A stretch of DNA of 64,000 nucleotides from Pseudodonghicola xiamenensis DSM 18339 (GTDB lineage: Bacteria > Pseudomonadota > Alphaproteobacteria > Rhodobacterales > Rhodobacteraceae): positions 248,001 to 312,000 of the forward strand of contig NZ_AUBS01000001.1 in assembly GCF_000429365.1 (NCBI RefSeq). The letters are read 5' to 3'. Position numbers and translations under genes: made by a program. The notes under the pieces are model-generated. The model was not told the DNA's origin. It saw only the letters and a list, made by a program, of their open reading frames with translations, and searched no databases. This document shows positions 43,226-51,986 of the stretch, piece by piece; within the stretch, counting starts at the first letter, position 1; every line of letters begins with the position of its first letter.

Positions 43226-44644
43226 TTACCCCTGATTTGCTTTGCCGGGATTGAGCGCCGCGATCTCGCGCATCTTCGAGCGCACGGCCCAGTCGGAACC
43301 GAATCCGTAGCGCGCCCAGCCCAGGCTGTCCAGCCGCAGCGTTTCGGCCTGCCTGTGGTCTCCGGCCTCGTCCAGCGCTTCGGCTTTCAGCATCATCAGC
43401 GTCGCCAGCAGGGCGGCGTTTTCCGATTGTCTGGCCAGCGGCAGCATCGGGTCGATCTGGGCCAGGGCCTGCTGCGGCTGCCCCCGGGCGATGGCATAGG
43501 CGGCGGTCTGGGTAATGATCAGCGCCTTGTGAAGCTGGGTGTCGGGGCTGCGGTTCAGCACCGCTTCGGCGGCGCGGAACTGCGTTTGCGCCTGATCCGG
43601 ATCGGTAAGCTGCAGGATGCGCCCCTGAAGGTAATAGCTGAAGGCCAGCCGCTGATCCGCCCAGCCCTGTTCCTGGGCAATGCGGGTGGCGGTGGCGGCG
43701 GCGCCGCGCCGGGCGGGAAGCGGGACATCGGGCCCCAGCGCGGTCTGCACCGCGTCGATCCAGGCGCGGGGTGTCAGGCTGACAGGTCGGGGCGCCACCC
43801 GGTCGCCGGCTGGGTTCAGCCGCGACAGGATGGCCGGCAGCCGCGCCGCCACCTGGCCCTCGGTCATGCCGGAATGTAGCCCTTGCGCATAAGTCGCGCG
43901 CAGGATCAGCATGTCAAAGCCGGTCAGCACCGTATGCACATTGTCGTCGTTGAAGACCGAATCCGGCAGCCGGTAAAGATCGTTCAGCGGCCCAAGTGCC
44001 TGGGCCAGTTCCTCGTGCAGACAATCGCGCAGCTCCTGCGGGGTGCTGTCATAGGGTACGAAGATGCCCATTCGTGTGCGCTCGTGCAGTGCCGACCAAC
44101 TGGTCTTGGGTTTGCGGCGGTCACGGCGGAATTCATCGAAGCTCGAGACATTGGGCACCACGAAACAGGCCGCCTGGGGCAGGGTACGGCGAATTTCGGC
44201 GCGGCTGACCGTCTCGATGGTGATGTTGGCGGGGCCCTGGTCGATCTCGTGGATGTCGATGCCGGCCTCGCGCCGCAGCCGAAGCAGAAGCCGGCGCAGA
44301 TCGGGCGCCAGGCTGGCCGGTGGTTTCCCGGTGACACGCACGGTGATCGGGGTTTCGAAGCGGGTGAAGGTCTGGAGTTTGCGGCCACTTTCCAGTTGGA
44401 AATGCAGCGCCAGGAAATCGGCGGCGATATTGGCGTTCGACCGGCTTGGCGCCTGCGGCTGCGGCGTGGCAAAGGCCTTCATCGGCGGCAGGGTGCTGTC
44501 GGCGATGCGTGCGCGGGTCGGGGTATCCTCCAGCGGGACCACCGAACAGGCACCGAGCAGAGCCAGCCCGAGACCGGCAAGGCCGGCACGCCAGGAATGT
44601 CGCCGAAGCCGGGCTGCGGCAGGAAATGGGACTGCATCGGTCAT
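43226..44644 (-). CDS. DUF2927 lipoprotein
   Basis: 472 residues. Lipoprotein signal with lipobox LLGAC, cysteine at residue 33. The DUF2927 region (about 65-270) includes NITIETVSRAEIRRTLPQAA and the motif LRDCLHEELAQALGPLNDLY, in which HEELA may be a decayed or real zinc-protease site. The C-terminal region consists of TPR-like helices (ALAQIDPMLPLARQSENAAL). Function is unknown. Its place between moxR and the VWA gene suggests it is a client or accessory of that chaperone pair. Confidence 0.85.
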   Translation of the reverse strand: MTDAVPFPAAARLRRHSWRAGLAGLGLALLGACSVVPLEDTPTRARIADSTLPPMKAFATPQPQAPSRSNANIAADFLALHFQLESGRKLQTFTRFETPITVRVTGKPPASLAPDLRRLLLRLRREAGIDIHEIDQGPANITIETVSRAEIRRTLPQAACFVVPNVSSFDEFRRDRRKPKTSWSALHERTRMGIFVPYDSTPQELRDCLHEELAQALGPLNDLYRLPDSVFNDDNVHTVLTGFDMLILRATYAQGLHSGMTEGQVAARLPAILSRLNPAGDRVAPRPVSLTPRAWIDAVQTALGPDVPLPARRGAAATATRIAQEQGWADQRLAFSYYLQGRILQLTDPDQAQTQFRAAEAVLNRSPDTQLHKALIITQTAAYAIARGQPQQALAQIDPMLPLARQSENAALLATLMMLKAEALDEAGDHRQAETLRLDSLGWARYGFGSDWAVRSKMREIAALNPGKANQG

Positions 44645-44808
44645 CGTGCTCGCCGGATCGTAAACGCCTAAACACCCGTACCGGATGCCTCTGACCGGGA
44701 CGGGGATACTCTATCCTGTCGACGATAGGCCCGATCGCGCCGCGTCGCAACGGGTCTGCACGCCAGGCACCATCTCGGGCCGAAGGCCGCGCCCCGGCTG
44801 GGGCGCAG

Positions 44809-44854
44809 CGGAATTTTCCGAAAAATTCCGGGTCATTTTCTTTGCAAGAAAATG
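44809..44854. repeat. Pair of AT-rich hairpins after moxR
   Basis: Hairpin 1 at 44809-44830 (CGGAATTTT / AAAATTCCG) and hairpin 2 at 44834-44854 (CATTTTCTT / AAGAAAATG), 12 bases beyond the moxR stop on the minus strand. They share the cores GAATTTT and AAGAAAAT with the ilvB-ilvH pair at 20887-20932, in the opposite order. Confidence 0.75.
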
Positions 44855-44865
44855 GAGCGGCGCGC

Positions 44866-45711
<846 letters not shown>

Positions 45712-46443
45712 CCGGCTCTCCCTCCTGTGCCCAAGGATTGGGGATACTCAGAGGTCGGTGGCTTTGCAAGCGTCAGCCCCGGTACGGCCGTTGTGCCGTT
45801 GGGGCGCTGGCGGGCATGAGGGCACTGGGAGGGCGCAGAAGCGACCGTGTTCGGGGGGGGGGGGGCGGAACCCCGGGGGACCGGTCGGGCGGAAGAGACG
45901 GAAATGATCCGCACCGGGGGGCGCCATCCAAAGTCCGAACGCCTTCCGTTTCGGACGGTTCAGGGGGCATCCGTTCGGGGGCCGCGACCCAGGCATTGCC
46001 GGCACCTGTGCGAATTTGGCCCGAACGCGGATTTCACGCTGGTCTTGCTCCGGAAAAAAGAAAGAAATACCGGCGCGAGGGGCGGTTTCTTATGGCCAGT
46101 TCCATGGCTCGGGGCGTAATCTATCGAATTGCCCCGGTATTTTGAAATTTATATGTAATTTTGTGACAATTGAATTGTTGTTTTGATTGTTTCCAAAAAA
46201 AACTTCAAACTTTCCAGTCATATGCGCGCATGATGCTTGTCAGGACGGTGGGTGGCACCACCGTCGATCCTTCATGCGGCGGGGCGACCGAAACAGGGTC
46301 TGTCGGCGCTGCATGAGGAGAACCCCGGCCAGAGGGATATTTGTGTAGTGACAACCCTGCTGCCTTGGGCTAAACGCAGCCGCATGAGAGCACGGGTGAA
46401 TGACGTGACATCTACAGACAGACCCGGGCCGGAAGGAGAAGGT
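45712..46443. other. 732-base non-coding region upstream of dksA and moxR
   Basis: Contains no gene I can support. It has a run of 13 G (45853-45865), an AT-rich island at about 46131-46220 that includes the palindrome ACAATT-G-AATTGT (46166-46178), the 10-base palindrome ATGCGCGCAT (46222-46231) and a hairpin GACGGTGG / CCACCGTC (46244-46265). The AT-rich part is the likely promoter region of the divergent unit and of dksA, whose leader would then be long (over 180 bases). Confidence 0.5.
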
Positions 46444-46866
46444 ATGAAAGCCGAAGTTTTCTTGCCGGAGGATTACCGCCCGGCCGAAGACGAACCGTTT
46501 ATGAACGATCGGCAGCTAGAGTGGTTCCGCCGTGAATTGTTGCGCCAGAAGGGGGAGTTGCTGAATGAAAGCAAGTCCACCATCGCCGGCCTGCAGGACG
46601 GAACCCGCAATATCCCGGATATCGCGGATAGGGCCAGCGAGGAGACTGACCGGGCGCTTGAACTGAGGATCCGGGATCGCCAGCGCAAACTGGTGGCAAA
46701 GATCGACAGTGCCCTGCGCCGCATCGACGAGGGCGAGTTCGGATATTGCCAGGAAACCGGTGAACCGATTTCGTTGAAGCGTTTGGTGGCGCGTCCGACA
46801 ACGACGCTGAGCCTTGAAGCGCAGGAACGGCATGAGCGCCGCGAGCGGGTTCACCGCGACGATTGA
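46444..46866 (+). CDS. dksA: DksA/TraR-family RNA polymerase regulator (single-cysteine form)
   Basis: 140 residues. The coiled-coil tip motif DxxDxA that reaches the polymerase secondary channel is D59-I-A-D62-R-A64. Of the four zinc cysteines only C102 remains (YCQET); the others are T105, S123 and A126. This loss is typical of Rhodobacter-type DksA, known to work without the C4 zinc site. ATG 46444 follows GGAAGGAGAAGG; upstream frame extensions have no coding character. Acts with ppGpp in the stringent response. Confidence 0.94.
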   Translation: MKAEVFLPEDYRPAEDEPFMNDRQLEWFRRELLRQKGELLNESKSTIAGLQDGTRNIPDIADRASEETDRALELRIRDRQRKLVAKIDSALRRIDEGEFGYCQETGEPISLKRLVARPTTTLSLEAQERHERRERVHRDD

Positions 46867-46894
46867 TTTTGCGGGGCCTTGGCTGCGCAACGGC

Positions 46895-46926
46895 AAACGC
46901 CGGGGCCCGCGCCCTGGCGTTTTTTC
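46895..46926 (+). terminator. Intrinsic terminator of dksA
   Basis: AACGCC-GGGG / CCCTGGCGTT arms, one base bulged, followed by six T residues (TTTTTT ending near 46926), 29 bases after the dksA stop. Confidence 0.8.
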
Positions 46927-46996
46927 TTAGAAGAAACCGGTCGGGCAGGCCGGAACAGCCGGGCAAACCCGGCGGACATCGGGCGGAAGGAAAAAG

Positions 46997-48178
46997 ATGG
47001 CGCTGAGCGGCCGTCATATTGTCGTGGCAGGAGCCGGCATCGGAGGATTGGCGGCGGCGCTTGCCTTGCGCGCGCGGGGGGCCGAAGTCACCGTATTGGA
47101 GCGTGCCGGTGAGATCGCCGAGGTCGGCGCCGGTCTGCAGATCAGCCCCAACGGGGCCGCGGTTCTGTCGGCGCTGGGGCTTGGTCCGTCAATGGCGCGG
47201 GTGGCAATGCGCAATCGGGCGGTGGTCCTGCGCGATTGGCGCCGTCCCGGAGAGGTGCTGCGTCTCGACCTGGAACAGCATGCGCCGGGGCAGGATTTCT
47301 TTCTGGTGCATCGCGCCGATCTGATCGGGTTGTTGGCCACCGCTGCGCGCGGTGCTGGGGTGCATCTGAGATTGCTGCAAAAGATCGACCGGGTCGAACC
47401 CGGCCCGCAACCGGTCGTGTACCTGTGCAACGGGGCGCAGGCAGCGCGGGCCGATCTGGTGGTCGGGGCGGACGGGCTGCATTCGCGGGCACGGGTGGCG
47501 CTGAACGGCGAGGACCGGCCATTCTTCACTGGCCAGGTGGCCTGGCGCGCCATCGTGCCCAATGATCTGGGGCTTCCGGCCGAGGCCTCGATCTATATGG
47601 GGCCGGGCCGGCATCTTGTCTGCTATCCGCTGCGTGAGGGGACGATGATGAATATCGTCGCCGTGCAGGAGCGTCGCGACTGGGCCGACGAGGGGTGGCA
47701 TCACCGCGACGATCCGGCCAATCTGCGGGCCGCTTTTGCCGGTTTCCAGGGCGTGCCGGCTGAGCTGTTGAAGCGGGTCGAGGACACCGCGCTCTGGGGG
47801 CTGTTTCGCCATCCGGTGGCTCCACGCTGGCAAGGCGGCCGTGTCGCGCTGCTGGGGGATGCGGCGCATCCGACGCTGCCGTTCCTGGCGCAGGGGGCGA
47901 ATTTGGCACTGGAAGACGCCTGGGTGCTGGCTGATTGTCTTGAACGCGAATCCGATCCGGTGACGGCGCTGGCGATGTATCAGGCGCGTCGGCGTGACAG
48001 GGCGGTTCGGGTGATCCAGGCTGCCAACGGCAATGCATGGAAATACCATTTCCGCCTGTCCCCCTTTCGGGAACTGGGGCATCTGGCGTTGCGGCTGGCC
48101 GGATCGCTGGCTCCGGCACAGGCGGTGCGGCAATTCGACTGGGTCTATCGCCACGATGTGACGCGCGCGGCGGTCTAG
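46997..48178 (+). CDS. FAD-dependent monooxygenase (salicylate-hydroxylase/UbiH-like)
   Basis: 393 residues of the group A flavin hydroxylase fold. FAD-binding GAGIGG near residue 10, the DG motif VVGADGLHSRARVAL, and the GD motif RVALLGDAAHPTLPFLAQGA. Marks such as GAGLQISPNGAAVLSALGLG resemble salicylate 1-monooxygenase and 3-hydroxybenzoate 6-hydroxylase, but the substrate cannot be set. GGAAGGAAAAAG precedes ATG 46997. It follows the dksA terminator, so it probably has its own promoter. Confidence 0.88.
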   Translation: MALSGRHIVVAGAGIGGLAAALALRARGAEVTVLERAGEIAEVGAGLQISPNGAAVLSALGLGPSMARVAMRNRAVVLRDWRRPGEVLRLDLEQHAPGQDFFLVHRADLIGLLATAARGAGVHLRLLQKIDRVEPGPQPVVYLCNGAQAARADLVVGADGLHSRARVALNGEDRPFFTGQVAWRAIVPNDLGLPAEASIYMGPGRHLVCYPLREGTMMNIVAVQERRDWADEGWHHRDDPANLRAAFAGFQGVPAELLKRVEDTALWGLFRHPVAPRWQGGRVALLGDAAHPTLPFLAQGANLALEDAWVLADCLERESDPVTALAMYQARRRDRAVRVIQAANGNAWKYHFRLSPFRELGHLALRLAGSLAPAQAVRQFDWVYRHDVTRAAV

Positions 48179-48212
48179 CACCCCGGCGCGGGCCGGGGCA
48201 CAGGTCGGGTGA

Positions 48213-48992
48213 TCAGAGATCGAGCTCGGCCCAGACCGGAACGTGATCTGACGGCTTGTCGTAGCCGCGAATTTCCTTGTCGATGCCGCAATCGGTCATC
48301 AGGTCGGCGGCCTGCGGGCTGAGCAGAAGATGGTCAATGCGGATGCCGTTGTTCCGCTGCCAGGCGCCGGCCTGATAATCCCAGAAACTGTAAAGTCCGG
48401 CGCCGGGATGACGGGCGCGGATCGCATCGGTGAGCCCCAGGTTGGTGATCCGCTGGAAGGCGGCACGGCTTTCGGGCAGAAACAGCGCGTCCTTTTCCCA
48501 GGCCTCGGGTTTGGCGGCATCCATCGGCTGCGGGATGATGTTGTAATCTCCGGCCATAACAAAGGGCGCCTCGCTTTTCAGAAGCTCGATCGCCCGGGCG
48601 CGCAGCCGCTCCATCCAGGCCAGCTTGTAGTCGTATTTCGGCCCTGGCACAGGGTTGCCATTGGGCAGGTAGAGACCGCAGAGCCGCAGCGCCGTCTTGC
48701 CGATCACCGTTGCCTCGATCCAGCGGGCCTGCTCGTCATTGTCATCGCCGGGCAGGCCGCGACGGACATCCTCAAGCGGCAGTTTCGACAGGATCGCCAC
48801 GCCGTTGAAGCTTTTCTGCCCGTGGGTTTCGACCGAATAGCCGCGCTCTTCGATCAGCTCGCGGGGGAAGGCCTCGTCGACCGATTTGATCTCCTGCAGC
48901 AGCGCCACATCGGGCTGGGCGCTGTCCAGCCAATCGCAAAGCGCCTGAGCGCGGGCCTTGATGCCGTTGATGTTGAAGCTGGCGATCTTCAT
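48213..48992 (-). CDS. xthA: Exodeoxyribonuclease III
   Basis: 259 residues of the AP endonuclease/exonuclease III fold. Active-site motifs: FNINGIKAR at the N-terminus, LLQEIKS with the metal glutamate, LPNGNPVPGPKYDYKLAW, AGDYNIIPQ and PSDHVPVW with the C-terminal Asp-His. Cleaves at abasic sites and removes 3' blocks in base excision repair. It is convergent with the monooxygenase gene; the stops are 34 bases apart. Confidence 0.95.
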   Translation of the reverse strand: MKIASFNINGIKARAQALCDWLDSAQPDVALLQEIKSVDEAFPRELIEERGYSVETHGQKSFNGVAILSKLPLEDVRRGLPGDDNDEQARWIEATVIGKTALRLCGLYLPNGNPVPGPKYDYKLAWMERLRARAIELLKSEAPFVMAGDYNIIPQPMDAAKPEAWEKDALFLPESRAAFQRITNLGLTDAIRARHPGAGLYSFWDYQAGAWQRNNGIRIDHLLLSPQAADLMTDCGIDKEIRGYDKPSDHVPVWAELDL

Positions 48993-49313
48993 GTGGGGCC
49001 TCCTTCGGGGATCGCCGATCTATCGCCCATCGGAGGCGGTAGGGCAAGCCGGGTGCGATTCGCTTAATTTGATTAAATATTAAGCATAATTTGCGGATTC
49101 TCTTGGATTTGCTGTTTCGTATCAATTGTGTGGATAAGTTTTTTCGTCTTGTGGACGGGTTTCTCCTTTCGATTGTATGGGCGGATTTTGATGCACGTAA
49201 TTGATGTGGGTAACTGCCCTGGTCCGGCGGTGGCTCTGACAAAAGATGTTTTGTGGTCGGCGACGTGGATGTCAGCCTGAGGGGGTGTCAACAGTCAAAC
49301 ATGGGGGATTGAT
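48993..49313. other. 321-base AT-rich divergent region before the repeat-peptide operon
   Basis: Separates xthA and the peptide gene. It is far more AT-rich than its surroundings. It holds the dyad GCTTAAT-N10-ATTAAGC (49062-49085). A possible promoter toward the peptide gene is TTGTGG with TTGTAT 18 bases later near 49150-49180, but this is weak. I see no gene in it. Confidence 0.45.
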
Positions 49314-49538
49314 ATGACCGCACTGCGCAAATTCGACCAAAATACCCGCGTTGATGTCGCGACCAGCCTGTTCGACGGGGCTGAAACGGGGCTGTTCCCG
49401 TCGGGCTCCGGTCCGCAAGCTGTGGGTGATCTGATGGCGGGCGAGGCTGTTTCTCTGTTCCCGTCGGGGTCGGGCCCGGTGATGGGCGGCGCGATGACCG
49501 CTGGCGAGGGGACGCGTCTGTTCCCTTCGGGAAGCTGA
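49314..49538 (+). CDS. Small repeat peptide with three LFPSGS modules (possible RiPP-like precursor)
   Basis: 74 residues, no signal peptide or membrane segment. After a charged leader (MTALRKFDQNTRVDVATSLF), the motif LFPSGSGP occurs at residues 27-34 and 48-55, and LFPSGS at 69-74 as the exact C-terminus. The period is 21 residues; the linkers share the pattern AGE-x-x-x before each LFPSGS. Multi-core precursor peptides have this layout: leader, then repeated cores. GGGGG lies upstream of ATG 49314. The next two genes (unknown protein, EamA transporter) form its operon. The assignment as precursor is inference; I do not recognise a named family with certainty. Confidence 0.7.
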   Translation: MTALRKFDQNTRVDVATSLFDGAETGLFPSGSGPQAVGDLMAGEAVSLFPSGSGPVMGGAMTAGEGTRLFPSGS

Positions 49539-49565
49539 ACGGGCGGCCGGAGCGGAGAGAAAAAG

Positions 49566-50657
49566 ATGTCTAAAATCATCCGACTGAACGTTCCGGCCCG
49601 GGCAGAGGGCGAGGCCGCGCGACGCGCGGCCTTGCTTTGTTGCTTTGCATTCCACCGCCGATCCGAGGCCGATGTTTTCTGGCTGAAGGAAAATGCCGAG
49701 CTTTTGAATATCCTCGAATGTACAGGCGCGCGGCCCGATCCGGCCGAATTGGCGCCGCTTTCGCATTTTTACGAAACCGTCGAAAAACGGCTGATCTTCT
49801 TTCCGCAATATTATCGGTTTCTCTTGTCTCTGGCCCTGGATCTGGAGGAGCTGGGTCTGCCCGGTGATACCGCCGAACGGCTGTGTGCCCGAGTGGCGGC
49901 GGAGGGGCTGGCCGGAGCCGAGCTTTCCGATCTTCAGCGTGCCGAAGCGCGCCGGTTGCTGGCGCGACGCGGTGTTGCGGTGCCGGCAGATCCTGGTCTG
50001 GATGATCGGTTGCATGCCTTTCTGGGGCGGCCTGAGACCTTCGCGCTGCCGAACAAGAAGGCGGCTTACGAACTGACCCATATTGTCTTCTATCTCAGCG
50101 AATATGGTCGGCGTGATCCGGGATTGGCCCCAGAGGCGATTGTCAGCCTCGAAAACGCCGGCATCCTGTCCTATCTGGAGCAGAACGCCGATCTGCTGGC
50201 CGAAATCTGTATCGCGCTGCGATTTGCGGGGGTGCTGCCGTCACCGATCTGGGAGGATTGGCTGACTGCGGAGCTGACCGGGTTTTCCGTTTTCGAAGGC
50301 GCCCAGGCCAGGCCGGAACCGGATGAGTATCACGATTACCTGATGTGCGCCTGGGCAGATCGGTTGCGGGGTGGGGTGGGGTTCGTCAAACCGGCCTCTG
50401 CCGGACGGATGAGCTTTTGGCGCGGCGCTGGCGGCGCCGGGGCGCTCAGGCAGATGTCGGAATGCCTGTTCCAGCTCGACAATGCGCGGTCTGACGACTG
50501 GCCTGCAATGGCGCCGCGTCTGCGCGCCGCGCTCAGCGCTCCCGCGCGGGAGGTTCTCTCTGCCGCCGAGGCCAGTAGCCCGCGGTTTGCCGAATTCTTT
50601 GCCGATTTCGCCCGGCCTGAAAGCCGGACAGAGACCCGACGGGGGTGTGGGGCATGA
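49566..50657 (+). CDS. Unrecognised 363-residue protein downstream of the repeat peptide
   Basis: Soluble, mostly helical protein with no signal peptide. Visible features: RRAALLCCFAFHRRSEADVF, then WLKENAELLNILECTG; a central region (KKAAYELTHIVFYLSEYGRR) and an aromatic stretch ARPEPDEYHDYLMCAWADRL. It has 5 cysteines in the body and one near the C-terminus, but no cluster typical of radical-SAM or YcaO enzymes. It starts 27 bases after the peptide gene and its stop overlaps the transporter start (ATGA). It may act on or bind the peptide; I assign no function. Confidence 0.75.
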   Translation: MSKIIRLNVPARAEGEAARRAALLCCFAFHRRSEADVFWLKENAELLNILECTGARPDPAELAPLSHFYETVEKRLIFFPQYYRFLLSLALDLEELGLPGDTAERLCARVAAEGLAGAELSDLQRAEARRLLARRGVAVPADPGLDDRLHAFLGRPETFALPNKKAAYELTHIVFYLSEYGRRDPGLAPEAIVSLENAGILSYLEQNADLLAEICIALRFAGVLPSPIWEDWLTAELTGFSVFEGAQARPEPDEYHDYLMCAWADRLRGGVGFVKPASAGRMSFWRGAGGAGALRQMSECLFQLDNARSDDWPAMAPRLRAALSAPAREVLSAAEASSPRFAEFFADFARPESRTETRRGCGA

Positions 50658-51550
50658 GCGCGGCGCGACGGACGGCGTTGATCGGGGCAGGGCTGACGGT
50701 GATATACACCGGGCTGATTGCCGCGGCCGATGCCATCACCAAACTGATCGCAGGCAGCTACGAGGCGCCGCAGATGTTCGCCGTTTCCGGCGCGATCGTC
50801 GTCGCCCTGAGCCTGTTGACCGCGCGGCGGCGGGGGGAGCGGCTGGTCACGGGATATCCCCGGGCAATGGCGATGCGGTCAGGGGCAACGGTGCTGGCGG
50901 CATTATCGTTTTTCGAAGCCTTCCGGCTGTTGCCATTTTCCGAGGTTTTCCTGTTCATCGCGCTGATGCCGATCCTGGCGGCGTTGATGTCGGGGCCGAT
51001 CCTGAACGAACATGTGCGACCAGCAGCCTGGGGCGCGCTGGCCGCCGGAGCCATCGGGGTGATCTGTCTTTTCCCCGACCAGGCACTAGAGGATGGCACT
51101 GGTTACATCTGGGCCGGAGCTGCTGCGCTGTCAGGTACATTTTCCATGGTTATGTCGCGCTTTATCGGTCAGTTTGAAAGTAATACATCAGCACAGGTGT
51201 TCTTCCCTAACCTGGCGCTCCTGGGAGGCTCGGTGTTGGTTCTGCCCGTGGTATGGCAGCCTATGGCGCTGGCCGATCTGGGGTGGATTGCGGCTTATGC
51301 CGGGCTGTTGTTCCTGGCACGCTGGTTCTCGGTGGTGGCGCTGCGCTCGCTTCCCGCCTATGTGGTCACGCCGCTGATGAACCTGCAGTTTGTCTGGATG
51401 GTGGCGCTAGGTGCTCTGGCCTTTGGAGAGTGGCCAGGGCTGGAGACCCTGCTTGGTGCCGCAGTGGTGGTGGCGAGCGGCCTTTACCTGCTGTGGGATC
51501 GGATGTTTCCGCAGGTTCGCTTGATGGATAAGGTTAGAAACTTCCTGTAA
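50654..51550 (+). CDS. EamA/DMT-family transporter
   Basis: 298 residues, ten predicted membrane helices in two EamA halves (MFAVSGAIVVALSLLTARRR; ALSFFEAFRLLPFSEVFLFI; GALAFGEWPGLETLLGAAVV). DMT proteins of this type export amino acids and metabolites. ATG 50654 overlaps the preceding stop by four bases, so it is translated with the 363-residue protein. In this operon it may export a product or a metabolite linked to the repeat peptide; export of the intact peptide would be unusual for the family. Confidence 0.88.
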   Translation: MSAARRTALIGAGLTVIYTGLIAAADAITKLIAGSYEAPQMFAVSGAIVVALSLLTARRRGERLVTGYPRAMAMRSGATVLAALSFFEAFRLLPFSEVFLFIALMPILAALMSGPILNEHVRPAAWGALAAGAIGVICLFPDQALEDGTGYIWAGAAALSGTFSMVMSRFIGQFESNTSAQVFFPNLALLGGSVLVLPVVWQPMALADLGWIAAYAGLLFLARWFSVVALRSLPAYVVTPLMNLQFVWMVALGALAFGEWPGLETLLGAAVVVASGLYLLWDRMFPQVRLMDKVRNFL

Positions 51551-51583
51551 CCATCTGCAAACAGGTGGAAATGGAAGACATTC

Positions 51584-51907
51584 TTACATCGCGAAGGAGG
51601 TGCCGCAACCGCAGGACGAGGTGGCGTTCGGATTGTCGATCACGAAGCGGGCGCCGATCAGCTCCTCGGTGAAGTCGATGGTGGCATTGGCCAGAAACGG
51701 CAGCGACACGGAATCGACCACGACCTTTTCGCCCTGGCTTTCCAGCACCAGATCATCCGAGGCCGGATCGTCCAGCAAGATATTGTACTGGAACCCGGAA
51801 CAGCCACCGCCTTCGACTGCAACGCGCAAGGCTTTGCCCTGGTCGGCGGCACCGATTTCGGACAGGCGGGCAAAGGCGCGCTCGGTCACTTTCGGGGGCA
51901 GGTTCAT
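51584..51907 (-). CDS. erpA: Iron-sulfur cluster insertion protein, ErpA/HesB/IscA type
   Basis: 107 residues. The A-type carrier cysteines are in VEGGGCSGFQYNILLDD and the C-terminal SSCGCGTSFAM. The second block IDFTEELIGARFVIDNPNAT is typical of the ErpA group. Delivers Fe-S clusters to apoproteins. It is divergent from dgt; a promoter with TTGTCC and TATATA-like boxes lies at 51944-51971. It ends 33 bases from the EamA gene stop (convergent). Confidence 0.92.
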   Translation of the reverse strand: MNLPPKVTERAFARLSEIGAADQGKALRVAVEGGGCSGFQYNILLDDPASDDLVLESQGEKVVVDSVSLPFLANATIDFTEELIGARFVIDNPNATSSCGCGTSFAM

Positions 51908-51939
51908 GGAACTCTCCGGCGGTTTGAATTTCTTGGTAA

Positions 51940-51971
51940 GTCCAATATAGATGCCTGTGACAATTGGACAA
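51940..51971 (-). promoter_or_regulatory. erpA promoter overlapped by a GTCCAAT/ATTGGAC dyad
   Basis: Minus strand: TTGTCC (51971-51966), 16-base spacer, TATATT (51949-51944). An inverted repeat GTCCAAT (51940-51946) / ATTGGAC (51963-51969) covers both boxes, as an operator would. The same stretch is the 5' region of dgt on the plus strand. Confidence 0.5.
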
Positions 51972-51986
51972 GGACAAGGACCGCAG

